The notes under the pieces: generated by a model | What the model was told of the DNA's origin: nothing | Database searches by the model: none | What the model saw: the letters and a program-made list of their open reading frames with translations, nothing else | Position numbers and translations under genes: made by a program | Shown here: one piece after another, positions 23,745 to 31,386 of the stretch | Layout: every line of letters begins with the position of its first letter | How positions within the stretch are numbered: position 1 is the first letter of the stretch | Source: Cereibacter sphaeroides | GTDB taxonomy: Bacteria > Pseudomonadota > Alphaproteobacteria > Rhodobacterales > Rhodobacteraceae | Length of the DNA: 64,000 bases | Reading direction: 5' to 3' | Assembly (NCBI GenBank): GCA_003243455.1 | Contig: QFQS01000001.1 | Location: 1,178,001-1,242,000 of the forward strand

Positions 23745-25457
23745 TTGTCCGCCGGCCGTCTTGCCGAGCGGCTTGGGCTGCGGCTGGGGATCGTCCTTGC
23801 GTTGACGCTGCTTCCCATCGGTCTGATGGCGCTGAGCCAGTCGCGCGAGCTTATGTCGCAGGTTCGCATAAGGACCGACGCGGCGCTTATGGGCGAGACA
23901 TTGCGCGCGGCTGCGCCGCAATTGCAGATGATCCAACAGGCGCAAGGCGCGGTGGCCGTGCTGTCGTCGTCCTTGTCCAGTTTTCTTCCCGATGCCGTCA
24001 GTTGTTCGTCTGCGATGCGAGGCGTCGTAGGCGATGGGGCGCTTTATGGTGCTGCGGTCTTTGTAGCGCGGGACGGCAAGGTGAATTGCGTGGCGCCCGA
24101 GGGATCAGGTCAGCTGTTCTCTTCCCTTCCCTTGCAGCAGATGGAAGGCGATCCGCAGTCTTTCCTGAGCGCGAGCGAAGTGGATACCGCGGCGCGTTTC
24201 TTCGCCTCGCATCCGGTGATGGACAGTGCGGGCGCCCTGTCCGGTTTTCTGTCGGTCTCGATCCCCTTCGAGGTTTTCCAGCAAAGCAATGACCGGCTGG
24301 AACCGAAATCTGACCTGGGTCTGGTCGTGTTCGATGCGACGGGAAATCTGCTGGCCGCCAACAAGCCTATCGAGACTCTTCGCCCATTGCTGCCCCGCGA
24401 CAGCACGTTACAGATCTTGGCGCAAGGCGGCAACGAAACCTTTTCTGCCGAGGCGGTATCGGGAGAGCGGCGCACCTTTGCGGTCGTGACGCTGTCGGAC
24501 CCCCGCCTTTTCGCCATCGGTTCCTGGCCCCGCGGCGAATTGGGATTGACCGGCCTGCCAAAGTTGCCGGTGACGCTGTTCCCCATACTGATGGCAAGTG
24601 CGAGCCTGATCGTCGCGCTGATTGCGACAGAGTTCCTGGTAACGCGCCATATCCGCAGCCTGCGCCACGCCATTACACGCTTTGCAGGCGGCGACCGCAA
24701 CGCTACCCCCCCGGACATGTTGCGCGCGCCACGCGAAATACGCGACGTGGCCGAAGCGTTCGAGCAGATGGCCCGCACGATCCAGCGGGACGAAGCCGAT
24801 CTTGAAAACACGCTGCGGCAGAAGGATGCGCTTCTGCGTGAAGTGCATCACCGCGTTAAGAACAACCTGCAACTGATCGCCTCGATCATCAGCATGCAGA
24901 TGCGCGAAACGGGATCGGGCGAGGCGCGCCAGATGATGCGGGCGGTGCAGGATCGGGTTCTTAGCCTCGCGACCGTTCACAAGGATCTTTACCAGACCTC
25001 GCATCTGGCCGAGGTCAAGGCCGACGAACTGCTGCCCGAGATCGTCAACCGAGTGGTGAATCTTGCGGCAGAGGGTGACGCAGCGATCATCGCGGAAACG
25101 CATTTCGACGACATTGCGCTGGATGCCGAGCAGGCTGTCCCGGTGGCGCTGCTGCTGGCGGAGGCCGCGACGCAGGCCCGCAACGAGGCTGCGGGCGCGG
25201 GCGGGTTGCGCAAAATGGACGTCAGTCTGCGGCGTGACGGCGATCACGCGCTGCTGGTGGTCGAACACGCCATCGAATCCTCGGCGCTGATTGCGCCGGG
25301 GGATGCGATGCGGCGCGGGCTGGGCGGGCAACTGATCCAGGCATTCACAGCACAGTTGGGCGGGACCATCAATTTCGACGAGGCGCGGGGCAGCCACCGT
25401 CTTTCTGTACGCTTTCCCTTGTCGGACGACCCTGGTGCTGAGAACCTGACATCCTGA
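23745..25457 (+). CDS. Membrane sensor histidine kinase, HisKA_2/HWE type, of the stress locus
   Basis: About 570 residues from TTG 23745, two bases after the ecfG stop; a longer frame from 23643 lies inside ecfG. It has an N-terminal membrane segment (LGIVLALTLLPIGLMAL), a periplasmic sensing region of about 260 residues, a second membrane segment (LFPILMASASLIVALIATEF), a HAMP-like linker, then the phosphoacceptor box LLREVHHRVKNNLQLIASII (His368/369). The ATPase domain is degenerate: the N-box position usually Asn is Gln477 (LAEAATQARNEA), and no clear DxGxG box is seen. It is probably a PhyK-like regulator of PhyR. Confidence 0.85.
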   Translation: MSAGRLAERLGLRLGIVLALTLLPIGLMALSQSRELMSQVRIRTDAALMGETLRAAAPQLQMIQQAQGAVAVLSSSLSSFLPDAVSCSSAMRGVVGDGALYGAAVFVARDGKVNCVAPEGSGQLFSSLPLQQMEGDPQSFLSASEVDTAARFFASHPVMDSAGALSGFLSVSIPFEVFQQSNDRLEPKSDLGLVVFDATGNLLAANKPIETLRPLLPRDSTLQILAQGGNETFSAEAVSGERRTFAVVTLSDPRLFAIGSWPRGELGLTGLPKLPVTLFPILMASASLIVALIATEFLVTRHIRSLRHAITRFAGGDRNATPPDMLRAPREIRDVAEAFEQMARTIQRDEADLENTLRQKDALLREVHHRVKNNLQLIASIISMQMRETGSGEARQMMRAVQDRVLSLATVHKDLYQTSHLAEVKADELLPEIVNRVVNLAAEGDAAIIAETHFDDIALDAEQAVPVALLLAEAATQARNEAAGAGGLRKMDVSLRRDGDHALLVVEHAIESSALIAPGDAMRRGLGGQLIQAFTAQLGGTINFDEARGSHRLSVRFPLSDDPGAENLTS

Positions 25458-25561
25458 CCCGGCGGAAGGTGGGTTTTGGTGCATGAAAAGTCGATCGCGC
25501 CACGAACCAAACCCCGCTGCGCCGCGTTGGATCACTGAGGCATTCCGCATGAGGTGGAAAG

Positions 25562-26020
25562 ATGCATTCGACTGAACGGACCCCCGACCGGCAAGAGGCG
25601 CGAGAGAGCCTTGCCGACGTGGCCGACCGCGCCGCGACTGAGGCGATGGCCGCGGGGCGCACGATTTCCTCGCTGGTCATGGATGAGATTGACCGACGCG
25701 GCGTGTCGCTGGCAGAGGGACTGGACCAGATATCGGCGACGCTTCGTCATGCCTCTGCGGGACAGGATCAGAAGTCGCAGCTGGTCGAACAGGCGGCCGA
25801 TGTCATCGACGACCTGTCGGACCGGCTTCGGCAGGGCGCGACACAAGAGATTGGCGGGCGGCTTGTGCAATATGCGCGGGCCAACCCCGGCGTGGTGATC
25901 CTTGGGGCGCTTGCCGCCGGGTTGTTGGCGGGGCGCATGCTGGTGGCCGACGATACGGCGGAGGCCGAGGAAGACGCGGACGACCGCCTGCACCGGGAGG
26001 GCGCCTATGAACGACCCTGA
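25562..26020 (+). CDS. Hypothetical protein with one C-terminal membrane segment
   Basis: A 152-residue protein: the first 110 residues are charged and helical (ARESLADVADRAATEAMAAG, GLDQISATLRHASAGQ), followed by a hydrophobic segment NPGVVILGALAAGLLAGRML and an acidic tail. The layout resembles DUF883/ElaB-like ribosome- or membrane-associated stress proteins, but I cannot assign a family. The next gene overlaps it by 14 bp, making a three-gene operon with it. Ribosome site GAGGTGG lies just upstream. Confidence 0.7.
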   Translation: MHSTERTPDRQEARESLADVADRAATEAMAAGRTISSLVMDEIDRRGVSLAEGLDQISATLRHASAGQDQKSQLVEQAADVIDDLSDRLRQGATQEIGGRLVQYARANPGVVILGALAAGLLAGRMLVADDTAEAEEDADDRLHREGAYERP

Positions 26021-26420
26021 GGAGCACAAGGAAGAACCTGCGCGGCAAGGCCCGTCTTTTGCCGATCTTGTGTCCGATCTGGTATCGGCGCTGACCGGAT
26101 TGATCCGCAGCGAGGCCCGGCTGGTGCACGCCGAGATCGTGGAAGCGGGTCAGCAGGTGGCGCGTGGGCTGGAACTGATGGCAGGAGGCGCGCTTTTCCT
26201 TGTCGTCGCCTTGCTGGTTCTGGTTCAGGCGGGGGTCATCGCGCTTGCGATGCTTGTCGGACCCCTGTGGGCCTCGGTCATCGTCGGGGTCGCGCTGGCG
26301 CTGATCGGCCTGATCCTGATCCTTGTCGGACGGAACCGGGTCCGGGCTGCGCGGCTTGTTCCACAGCGGACACTCGAACAGACCGGCCGGGATATCCGGC
26401 TTGCAAAGGAGCAGATGTGA
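26007..26420 (+). CDS. Phage-holin-superfamily-like membrane protein (DUF1469/YqjE type)
   Basis: A 137-residue protein. The N-terminus SFADLVSDLVSALTGLIRSE, continuing ARLVHAEI, is typical of the YqjE/holin_X superfamily. Two long hydrophobic segments follow (GGALFLVVALLVLVQAGVIA and ASVIVGVALALIGLILILVG), then a basic tail. Despite the family name nothing phage-like is near; such genes commonly sit with ElaB/DUF3618 partners. It overlaps the previous gene by 14 bp and the next by 1 bp. Confidence 0.75.
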   Translation: MNDPEEHKEEPARQGPSFADLVSDLVSALTGLIRSEARLVHAEIVEAGQQVARGLELMAGGALFLVVALLVLVQAGVIALAMLVGPLWASVIVGVALALIGLILILVGRNRVRAARLVPQRTLEQTGRDIRLAKEQM

Positions 26421-27355
26421 TGAGCGAGAGCACCGAGTATCTGGAGCGCGAGATCGAGACCCATCGCGCCAATGTGGAAGACACGCTGGAGCGGCTGAAG
26501 GACAGGCTGTCGGTAAACAACGTGGTCGATCAGATCGGCCAGTTCGTGGGCGTCGATGACGTGCCGGCTGCGCTGGCGGGCGCAGGGCAGAAGGTGCGCG
26601 AGAACCCGGTGGCGCTGGGCCTGATCGGGCTGGGCGTCGCCTGGCTGCTGCTGGGCGGCAGCAAGGAAGAGCCTGAACTTCGCCGGGCAAAGCCGGCGCG
26701 CCGCTCTGCCCATGCGCCAAGCGAGATGTATGGCCGGGTCGGCGACGAGGCCGAGGCGCATGGTGTGGCTGAACGTGTGGGAGAGGCCGCGCATCACCTG
26801 CGCGACAAGGCCGGTCATCTGGCCGAAGGCGCGCGCGAAGCTGCGGGCCATGCCGCAGGCCGGGTTCGCTCGGCCGCCGCGGCGGCACGGCCCTATGCCC
26901 AGCCGGTAAGCGCGCAAATTTCGCGTCATCCGCTGCTGATCAGCGCGGTGGCGCTGGTGGCGGGCGCGGTCATCGGCAGCGCCCTGCCCCGCACCCGCGC
27001 CGAGGACCGTGTCCTGAGCCGGTCGCGCGACCGGCTGCTGGACGAGGCGAAAGCCGCCGCGATGGATGTGAAGGATCGTGCAGTCGGCGCCGCCAGGGAT
27101 GCGCGCGACCGCGCGGTGGATACGGCGCGGGATGTCAAGGATCGCGCCGTCGGTGCCGCGCAAGAGGTCTATGCCGCCGCGCACGACACTGCCGAGGAGG
27201 AAGGGCTGATCCCCTATCCGGTGGGCAAGCTGGGTGACAAGTTGGGCAAGGTCGCCAAAAGCGCCATCGACGAGGCGAAGGAGCAGATCGAGCCTGTGGT
27301 AAAGGCTGCAAAGGACGAGCTTGAGACGCATACGGGGCGCAAGAACCGCCACTGA
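26420..27355 (+). CDS. DUF3618-like protein with LEA-like 11-residue repeats
   Basis: A 311-residue protein starting at the ATG of a TGATG overlap. The N-terminus YLEREIETHRANVEDTLERL, then KDRL, fits DUF3618. A short hydrophobic segment (ENPVALGLIGLGVAWLLLGG) follows, then an Ala/Arg-rich helical region with 11-residue periodicity (about 110-145), a second hydrophobic segment (HPLLISAVALVAGAVIGSAL) and three tandem 11-mers at 27065-27163. The 11-mers resemble group 3 LEA/apolipoprotein helices, suggesting a membrane-lying amphipathic helix useful under desiccation or osmotic stress. Third gene of its operon; a terminator follows. Confidence 0.75.
   Translation: MSESTEYLEREIETHRANVEDTLERLKDRLSVNNVVDQIGQFVGVDDVPAALAGAGQKVRENPVALGLIGLGVAWLLLGGSKEEPELRRAKPARRSAHAPSEMYGRVGDEAEAHGVAERVGEAAHHLRDKAGHLAEGAREAAGHAAGRVRSAAAAARPYAQPVSAQISRHPLLISAVALVAGAVIGSALPRTRAEDRVLSRSRDRLLDEAKAAAMDVKDRAVGAARDARDRAVDTARDVKDRAVGAAQEVYAAAHDTAEEEGLIPYPVGKLGDKLGKVAKSAIDEAKEQIEPVVKAAKDELETHTGRKNRH
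27065..27163 (+). repeat. Three tandem 33-bp units coding an 11-residue amphipathic motif
   Basis: The encoded units are DVKDRAVGAAR, DARDRAVDTAR and DVKDRAVGAAQ. Charged and apolar residues alternate with the 11-residue period of LEA group 3 and apolipoprotein helices. Looser 11-mers (VGEAAHHLRDK and following) occur earlier in the same protein. Confidence 0.85.
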
Positions 27356-27368
27356 CAAATCTGGCAGA

Positions 27369-27403
27369 AAAGGGCCGGCCCGGGAAATCCGGGCCGGCCC
27401 TTT
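27369..27403. terminator. Bidirectional rho-independent terminator
   Basis: Fifteen-bp stem AAAGGGCCGGCCCGG / CCGGGCCGGCCCTTT with a 5-nt loop. It lies 13 bp after the DUF3618-like gene and 7 bp past the stop of the leftward proline-rich gene, and can serve both. Confidence 0.85.
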
Positions 27404-27410
27404 CGTTTGC

Positions 27411-27605
27411 CTAGTTCAAACCACCGTAGATCGGCGGCGTAACCTCACCCGGCTGCGGAATATCCGGGTCCTGACCCGGCAGGGGGCCGGGATCGGGCAG
27501 GTCCGGCGCAGGATCTGGCTGTGGAGGCAATGGGTCAGGCTGCGGTCCGGGAACCGGGTCGTGCGGTGGCAGGCCTGCGTGGCGGGGTGGGGCGGGATGG
27601 ATCAT
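27411..27605 (-). CDS. Small proline-rich protein (64 aa)
   Basis: Starts at the ATG preceded by an excellent ribosome site AAGGAGGA on the minus strand (27620-27613). The protein is about one-third Pro, with repeated PDP and PGP units (PVPGPQPDPLPPQPDPAPDL) and ends TPPIYGGLN. No signal or membrane segment is evident, and it is too low in complexity for a family call. It faces the second ecfG-like gene; both could use the symmetric EcfG-type motif at 27701-27727. The strong ribosome site argues that it is expressed. Confidence 0.6.
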   Translation of the reverse strand: MIHPAPPRHAGLPPHDPVPGPQPDPLPPQPDPAPDLPDPGPLPGQDPDIPQPGEVTPPIYGGLN

Positions 27606-27700
27606 CCTTTGGTCCTCCTTCGGATCGGATTGTCCTTGGAAAGCAAAGCCGCGACGCGGTGCGATAGTTCCCTTGCGACGATATTCGCAGCCAGCGCGGG

Positions 27701-27727
27701 GGAACCCCTCCCCCCACGGGGCGTTCC
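27701..27727. promoter_or_regulatory. Symmetric EcfG-type promoter before the second sigma gene
   Basis: GGAAC at 27701-27705, 17-nt spacer, then GTTCC at 27723-27727. Because GTTCC is the reverse complement of GGAAC, the same 27 bp reads GGAAC-N17-GTT on both strands. The plus reading is 30 bp upstream of the GTG of the sigma gene and has the consensus CGTT; the minus reading would serve the proline-rich gene with a leader of about 90 nt. Confidence 0.65.
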
Positions 27728-27756
27728 TTTTATGTAGCCGCGCCGGGAGGGCATCC

Positions 27757-28278
27757 GTGATCACGCCTGATGAATCGCCCCCGATCGAAACCGAACTGAT
27801 CGACATGATACCCCGGCTTCGCGCCTATGCGCGAGCCTTGACGCGGGATGTCACGGACGCGGACGACCTGGTGCAGGAAACGCTGATGAAGGCGCTCGCC
27901 AATATCGACTCGTTCCAGCGCGGGACTATGCTGCGCGCCTGGCTGTTCACCATCATGCGCAACACATTCTATACCAACGCCACCCGCCGGGCGCGTGAGC
28001 GTCCCGGCGCCGAGGATTGCGTGTCGGGTACGCTGACGGTGATGCCCGAACATGACCGCTACATTCAGGGCCGCCGCCTGATGGAGGAAATTGCCCGCCT
28101 GCCCGAGCACTATCGCGAGATGCTGGTTCTGGTCGTGATGTTGGGCGAGACTTATGAGGATGCGGCGGCGCTGTGCGGCGTGGCGGTCGGCACGGTGAAA
28201 AGCCGGGTGAACCGCGCGCGGCACATGATCATCGAAGCCATCGGCGAGGATGCGCTGCGGGATGTGACTTCCGCTTAA
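27757..28278 (+). CDS. Second EcfG-like RNA polymerase sigma factor
   Basis: A 173-residue ECF sigma factor, GTG start after GGGAGG (27745-27750). Region 2 reads LRAYARALTRDVTDADDLVQ and MLRAWLFTIMRNTFYTNATR; region 4 reads LPEHYREMLVLVVMLGETYE and DAAALCGVAVGTVKSRVNRA. It is a close relative of the sigma factor at 23188-23742, but has no adjacent anti-sigma gene. Many alphaproteobacteria carry several EcfG paralogues that share NepR. The EcfG-type motif upstream suggests it is under control of the first one or of itself. Confidence 0.9.
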   Translation: MITPDESPPIETELIDMIPRLRAYARALTRDVTDADDLVQETLMKALANIDSFQRGTMLRAWLFTIMRNTFYTNATRRARERPGAEDCVSGTLTVMPEHDRYIQGRRLMEEIARLPEHYREMLVLVVMLGETYEDAAALCGVAVGTVKSRVNRARHMIIEAIGEDALRDVTSA

Positions 28279-28364
28279 GACCCCGGCATCGCACAGCTGG
28301 TGGAACCGGGGCGGTGTCAAATTCATTGATGCATGGCTGATCAACCGCCGAAGGGAGGCGTCTC

Positions 28365-29474
28365 CTGCCTTACGACTGGACAGATACTGGCCCCGTTCTG
28401 CTGTGCATCGGTGTCGTTCTTGCCGGCCTGACCCTGCTGTCGACGCTGCGCAGCGCCCGGTGGTGGGTCAGGATGGCCGATTTTCCACGGCTGCAACTGG
28501 CGGTCGGGCTGGCTGTGGTTCTGGCGCTGGTGCTGTGGCACAGCGATGAGCCAATGGACGAGTTGCTGGCGGTCGTGCTGGCCTTGTGCCTGACGTATCA
28601 GCTTGCCCGCGTACTGCCCTACACGCCGCTGTGGCCGCGTCAGGTCGCCGATGCGAAGGGGTTGCTCGGTGCGCCTCGCCTAAGAATCCTCATTGCCAAT
28701 GTGCTGATGGAAAACCGCGATGCGGCGCCTCTGCTGGCGCTGATCAAGGAACATGCGCCTGACGTGGTCCTGCTGGTGGAAACCGACGGCTGGTGGGCCG
28801 AACGGCTTTTGGCCGTCGAGTCGCGTTATAGCCATGTGCTGCGCCGTCCGCAGGGCAACCATTACGGGCTGCATTTCATGTCCAAGATTCCGGTCGAGGA
28901 TATCGAGGTGCGGCGTCTGGTCAGCGAGGATGTGCCCTCGGTTCGTGCGCGCCTTATGCTGGCACCTGGCCGGGAGGTTGAGTTTCACGGGCTGCATCCG
29001 CGCCCGCCGGTGCCGGGTCAGGACAGCGATGAGCGTGATGCCGAAATCCTGATCGTTGCGCGCGAGGTGCGCGAACGCGGGATGCCCGCCATCGTGGCGG
29101 GCGATCTGAACGACGTGGCCTGGTCGCATACCACGCGGCTGTTCCAGCGCATCAGCGGTCTGCTGGACCCGCGGCGTGGCCGGGGCACGTTCAGCACGTT
29201 CCCGGTCGATTATCCGATGCTGCGCTGGCCGCTGGACCATGTGTTCCACGATGCCTCGTTCCGGCTGGTCAGGCTGGTGAGGCTGCCGTCGATAGGATCG
29301 GACCATTTCCCGATGATGATCGACCTGGCGCAGGAGGCGTCTGCCGAGGCGGACCAGCCCGCGCCCCAGCCGGACCGCGCCGACATTGAAGAAGCGGAAG
29401 AAATGATCCGGCAGGGGCTGAAGGTCGCAGGCGGTGAGCGCCAGATGCCCGAAATAAAACGGCCCACCTACTGA
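28365..29474 (+). CDS. Membrane-anchored endonuclease/exonuclease/phosphatase-family protein
   Basis: The frame is open from 28341, just after a stop; the first ATG is 28473, but the sequence before it encodes a membrane helix (PVLLCIGVVLAGLTLLSTLR) and WWVRMADFPRLQL, which this family normally keeps. A CTG at 28365 sits 6 nt after GGGAGG, so a CTG start is proposed; ATG 28473 is the conservative choice. Three N-terminal membrane segments precede an EEP domain with LLVETDGWW, LHPRPPVPG, AGDLNDVAWSHTTRLF and GSDHFPMMI (catalytic Asp-His). Substrate unknown. The last 7 bp overlap the convergent permease gene. Confidence 0.8.
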   Translation: MPYDWTDTGPVLLCIGVVLAGLTLLSTLRSARWWVRMADFPRLQLAVGLAVVLALVLWHSDEPMDELLAVVLALCLTYQLARVLPYTPLWPRQVADAKGLLGAPRLRILIANVLMENRDAAPLLALIKEHAPDVVLLVETDGWWAERLLAVESRYSHVLRRPQGNHYGLHFMSKIPVEDIEVRRLVSEDVPSVRARLMLAPGREVEFHGLHPRPPVPGQDSDERDAEILIVAREVRERGMPAIVAGDLNDVAWSHTTRLFQRISGLLDPRRGRGTFSTFPVDYPMLRWPLDHVFHDASFRLVRLVRLPSIGSDHFPMMIDLAQEASAEADQPAPQPDRADIEEAEEMIRQGLKVAGGERQMPEIKRPTY

Positions 29475-30673
29475 TGGCGCAGGGCGTCGATCGGGTCTAA
29501 TCGGGCGGCGCTTCGGGCGGGGAAGTAGCCGAAGATCACGCCGATCAGGGCCGAAAACCCAAAGGCCAGCGCGACCACGCCTGCGTCGGGTGAAAAGGGA
29601 ATGGACATGAAGGATGCTGCCACCGCCGCCAGCGCAAGACCCACGCCGATGCCCAGCGTGCCGCCAAGGACCGACAGGACCACGGCCTCGACCAGAAACT
29701 GCATCAGCACCTGACTGGCCTGCGCGCCGACGGCAAGGCGTATGCCGATCTCTCGCGTGCGCTCGGTGACCGAGACCAGCATGATGTTCATGATGCCGAT
29801 CCCGCCGACCAGCAGGCTGACCGCCGCGACCGATGACAGAAGCCCGGTCAGGACCGAGTTGATGCCCGTCAGCATCGAGGCGATCTCGGCCATGTCGCTT
29901 ACATTGAAATTGTCGGTCTGGCCGATGCCGATCCGGCGTTCCTGACGCATCAGCGCCTCGATGTCTCGGATGCCGCGCTCGGTCGAGATGCCGGGGGCAA
30001 GCGAGATGCGGATGTTCGAGACGTCGTTATTGCCGGCAAGGCGGCGCTGCACCGTGCGGATCGGCATCAGCACGGTGTCATCCTGATCCTGACCGAACGA
30101 CGAGGCTCCCTTAACCGCCAGCACGCCGATGACCTGACAGGAGACCGCCTTCACCCGTATCGTCTGATCCGTGGGGTCGGCGGCACCGAAAAGCGCCTGC
30201 CGCACGGTTTCGCCAAGGATGCAGACCGCGCCGCTGCCGTTATTCTCGGCCTCGGTAAAGCTGCGGCCCAGCACGAGCGGCCAGTTGGCCACGGTCAGAT
30301 AGCCGTTGGTCGTGCCGGTGATCGTGGTCGAGATGTTGGAGTTGCCCGCGACGACCGTCTGGGATGAGGATGCGGTGGGCGCTATCGCCGCAATCGACGA
30401 CAGCGAGGCAAGGGCTTCGGCGTTCCTGATCGTGAATTCGGGCGCATTGTCGCGTGGTCCCGGCCCCATCCGGGGCTGGCCGGGGCGCAGGACCAGCACA
30501 TTGGTGCCAAGGCTGGCCACATCGGCGGAAACCTTGTCGGACGACCCCTGCCCCACCGTCACCATGGCAATGACGGCAGCGACCCCGATGACGACGCCGA
30601 GCACGGTCAGGACCGAGCGCAGCACGTTGCGGCGGATGGCACGGAAGGCGAGGCGGACGGTTTCCCACAACAT
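29468..30673 (-). CDS. MacB-type ABC exporter permease
   Basis: A 401-residue protein of the MacB/FtsX family: an N-terminal membrane segment (RSVLTVLGVVIGVAAVIAMV), a large periplasmic MacB_PCD domain, then three C-terminal membrane segments including GLLSSVAAVSLLVGGIGIMN, continuing IMLVSVTERTREIGIRLAVG, and FGYFPARSAARLDPIDALRH. The ATPase is encoded separately just upstream (5-bp gap), as in the split MacB arrangement. It acts by mechanotransmission with the MacA-like adaptor to push substrates across the outer membrane. Substrate unknown. Confidence 0.9.
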   Translation of the reverse strand: MLWETVRLAFRAIRRNVLRSVLTVLGVVIGVAAVIAMVTVGQGSSDKVSADVASLGTNVLVLRPGQPRMGPGPRDNAPEFTIRNAEALASLSSIAAIAPTASSSQTVVAGNSNISTTITGTTNGYLTVANWPLVLGRSFTEAENNGSGAVCILGETVRQALFGAADPTDQTIRVKAVSCQVIGVLAVKGASSFGQDQDDTVLMPIRTVQRRLAGNNDVSNIRISLAPGISTERGIRDIEALMRQERRIGIGQTDNFNVSDMAEIASMLTGINSVLTGLLSSVAAVSLLVGGIGIMNIMLVSVTERTREIGIRLAVGAQASQVLMQFLVEAVVLSVLGGTLGIGVGLALAAVAASFMSIPFSPDAGVVALAFGFSALIGVIFGYFPARSAARLDPIDALRHQ

Positions 30674-30678
30674 CGACG

Positions 30679-31386
30679 TCAGGCCCTTTGCCGCACCGGT
30701 TCGTCCAGTGCCAGATGACCATCGACGAACTGGATCAGCCGGGTGCCATAGGCGGCCATGTCATCTTCATGGGTGACCATGACGATGGTCAGGCCGTCCT
30801 TGCGGTTCAGATCGGTCAGAAGCTCCATGATCTCGACCGACCGCTGGGTATCGAGGTTCCCTGTCGGCTCGTCGGCGAGGATCACCATCGGGTCGCCCGC
30901 CAGCGCACGGGCGATGGCGACGCGCTGCTGCTGGCCGCCGGAGAGTTGCGAAGGATGGTGGTTCTCTCGCCCCGACAGGCCGACCTTGGCCAGCGCGGCG
31001 CGGGCGCGTTCCGCCCGCTCATGCGCGGGCATTCCCTTGTAGATCAGCGGCAGTTCGACGTTCTCCAGCGCCGTGGTGCGGGGCAGAAGGTTGAAACCCT
31101 GGAAGATGAAGCCAAGGTAGTGGCGCCGCAACAGCGCGCGCTGGTCGCGGCTGAGGCCTGCAACCTCGACCCCGTCGAACAGGTAGTGGCCCGACGTCGG
31201 GCTGTCGAGGCAGCCGATCAGGTTCATCGCGGTGGACTTGCCCGAGCCCGACGGCCCCATGATGGCCACGAACTCGCCCGGCCAGATCGAAAGGTCGATA
31301 CCGCCGAGCGCCGTCACCTCTGCCTCGCCCGCGCCATAGCGGCGGGTGATGTCGCGAAATTCGATGATCGGGCGTTGGGGCATCAC
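30679..31386 (-). CDS. MacB/LolD-type ABC exporter ATP-binding protein
   Basis: A 235-residue ATPase: Walker A GPSGSGKSTAMNLIG, Q-loop LGFIFQGFNLLPRTTALENV, signature LSGGQQQRVAIARALAGDP, Walker B VILADEPTGNLDT and H-loop IVMVTHEDD. The sequence YFFxG-like NLLPRTTALENVELP is typical of the LolD/MacB subfamily. It overlaps the adaptor gene by 4 bp (ATGA) and precedes the permease, giving an adaptor-ATPase-permease operon. Confidence 0.92.
   Translation of the reverse strand: MMPQRPIIEFRDITRRYGAGEAEVTALGGIDLSIWPGEFVAIMGPSGSGKSTAMNLIGCLDSPTSGHYLFDGVEVAGLSRDQRALLRRHYLGFIFQGFNLLPRTTALENVELPLIYKGMPAHERAERARAALAKVGLSGRENHHPSQLSGGQQQRVAIARALAGDPMVILADEPTGNLDTQRSVEIMELLTDLNRKDGLTIVMVTHEDDMAAYGTRLIQFVDGHLALDEPVRQRA

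Noticed and set aside
25803..26888. A 361-codon minus-strand frame in the membrane operon
   Set aside because: Arg/Pro/His-rich shadow of three coupled genes with good ribosome sites and overlaps.
26007..27355. Prophage remnant because of the holin-type family name
   Set aside because: No other phage gene is near; such proteins occur with ElaB/DUF3618-like partners in chromosomal operons.
28275..28345. EcfG-type motif before the EEP gene (GGAAC at 28312-28316 with TT 19 nt later)
   Set aside because: There is no G before TT and the region ends a sigma gene; match too weak to list as a promoter.
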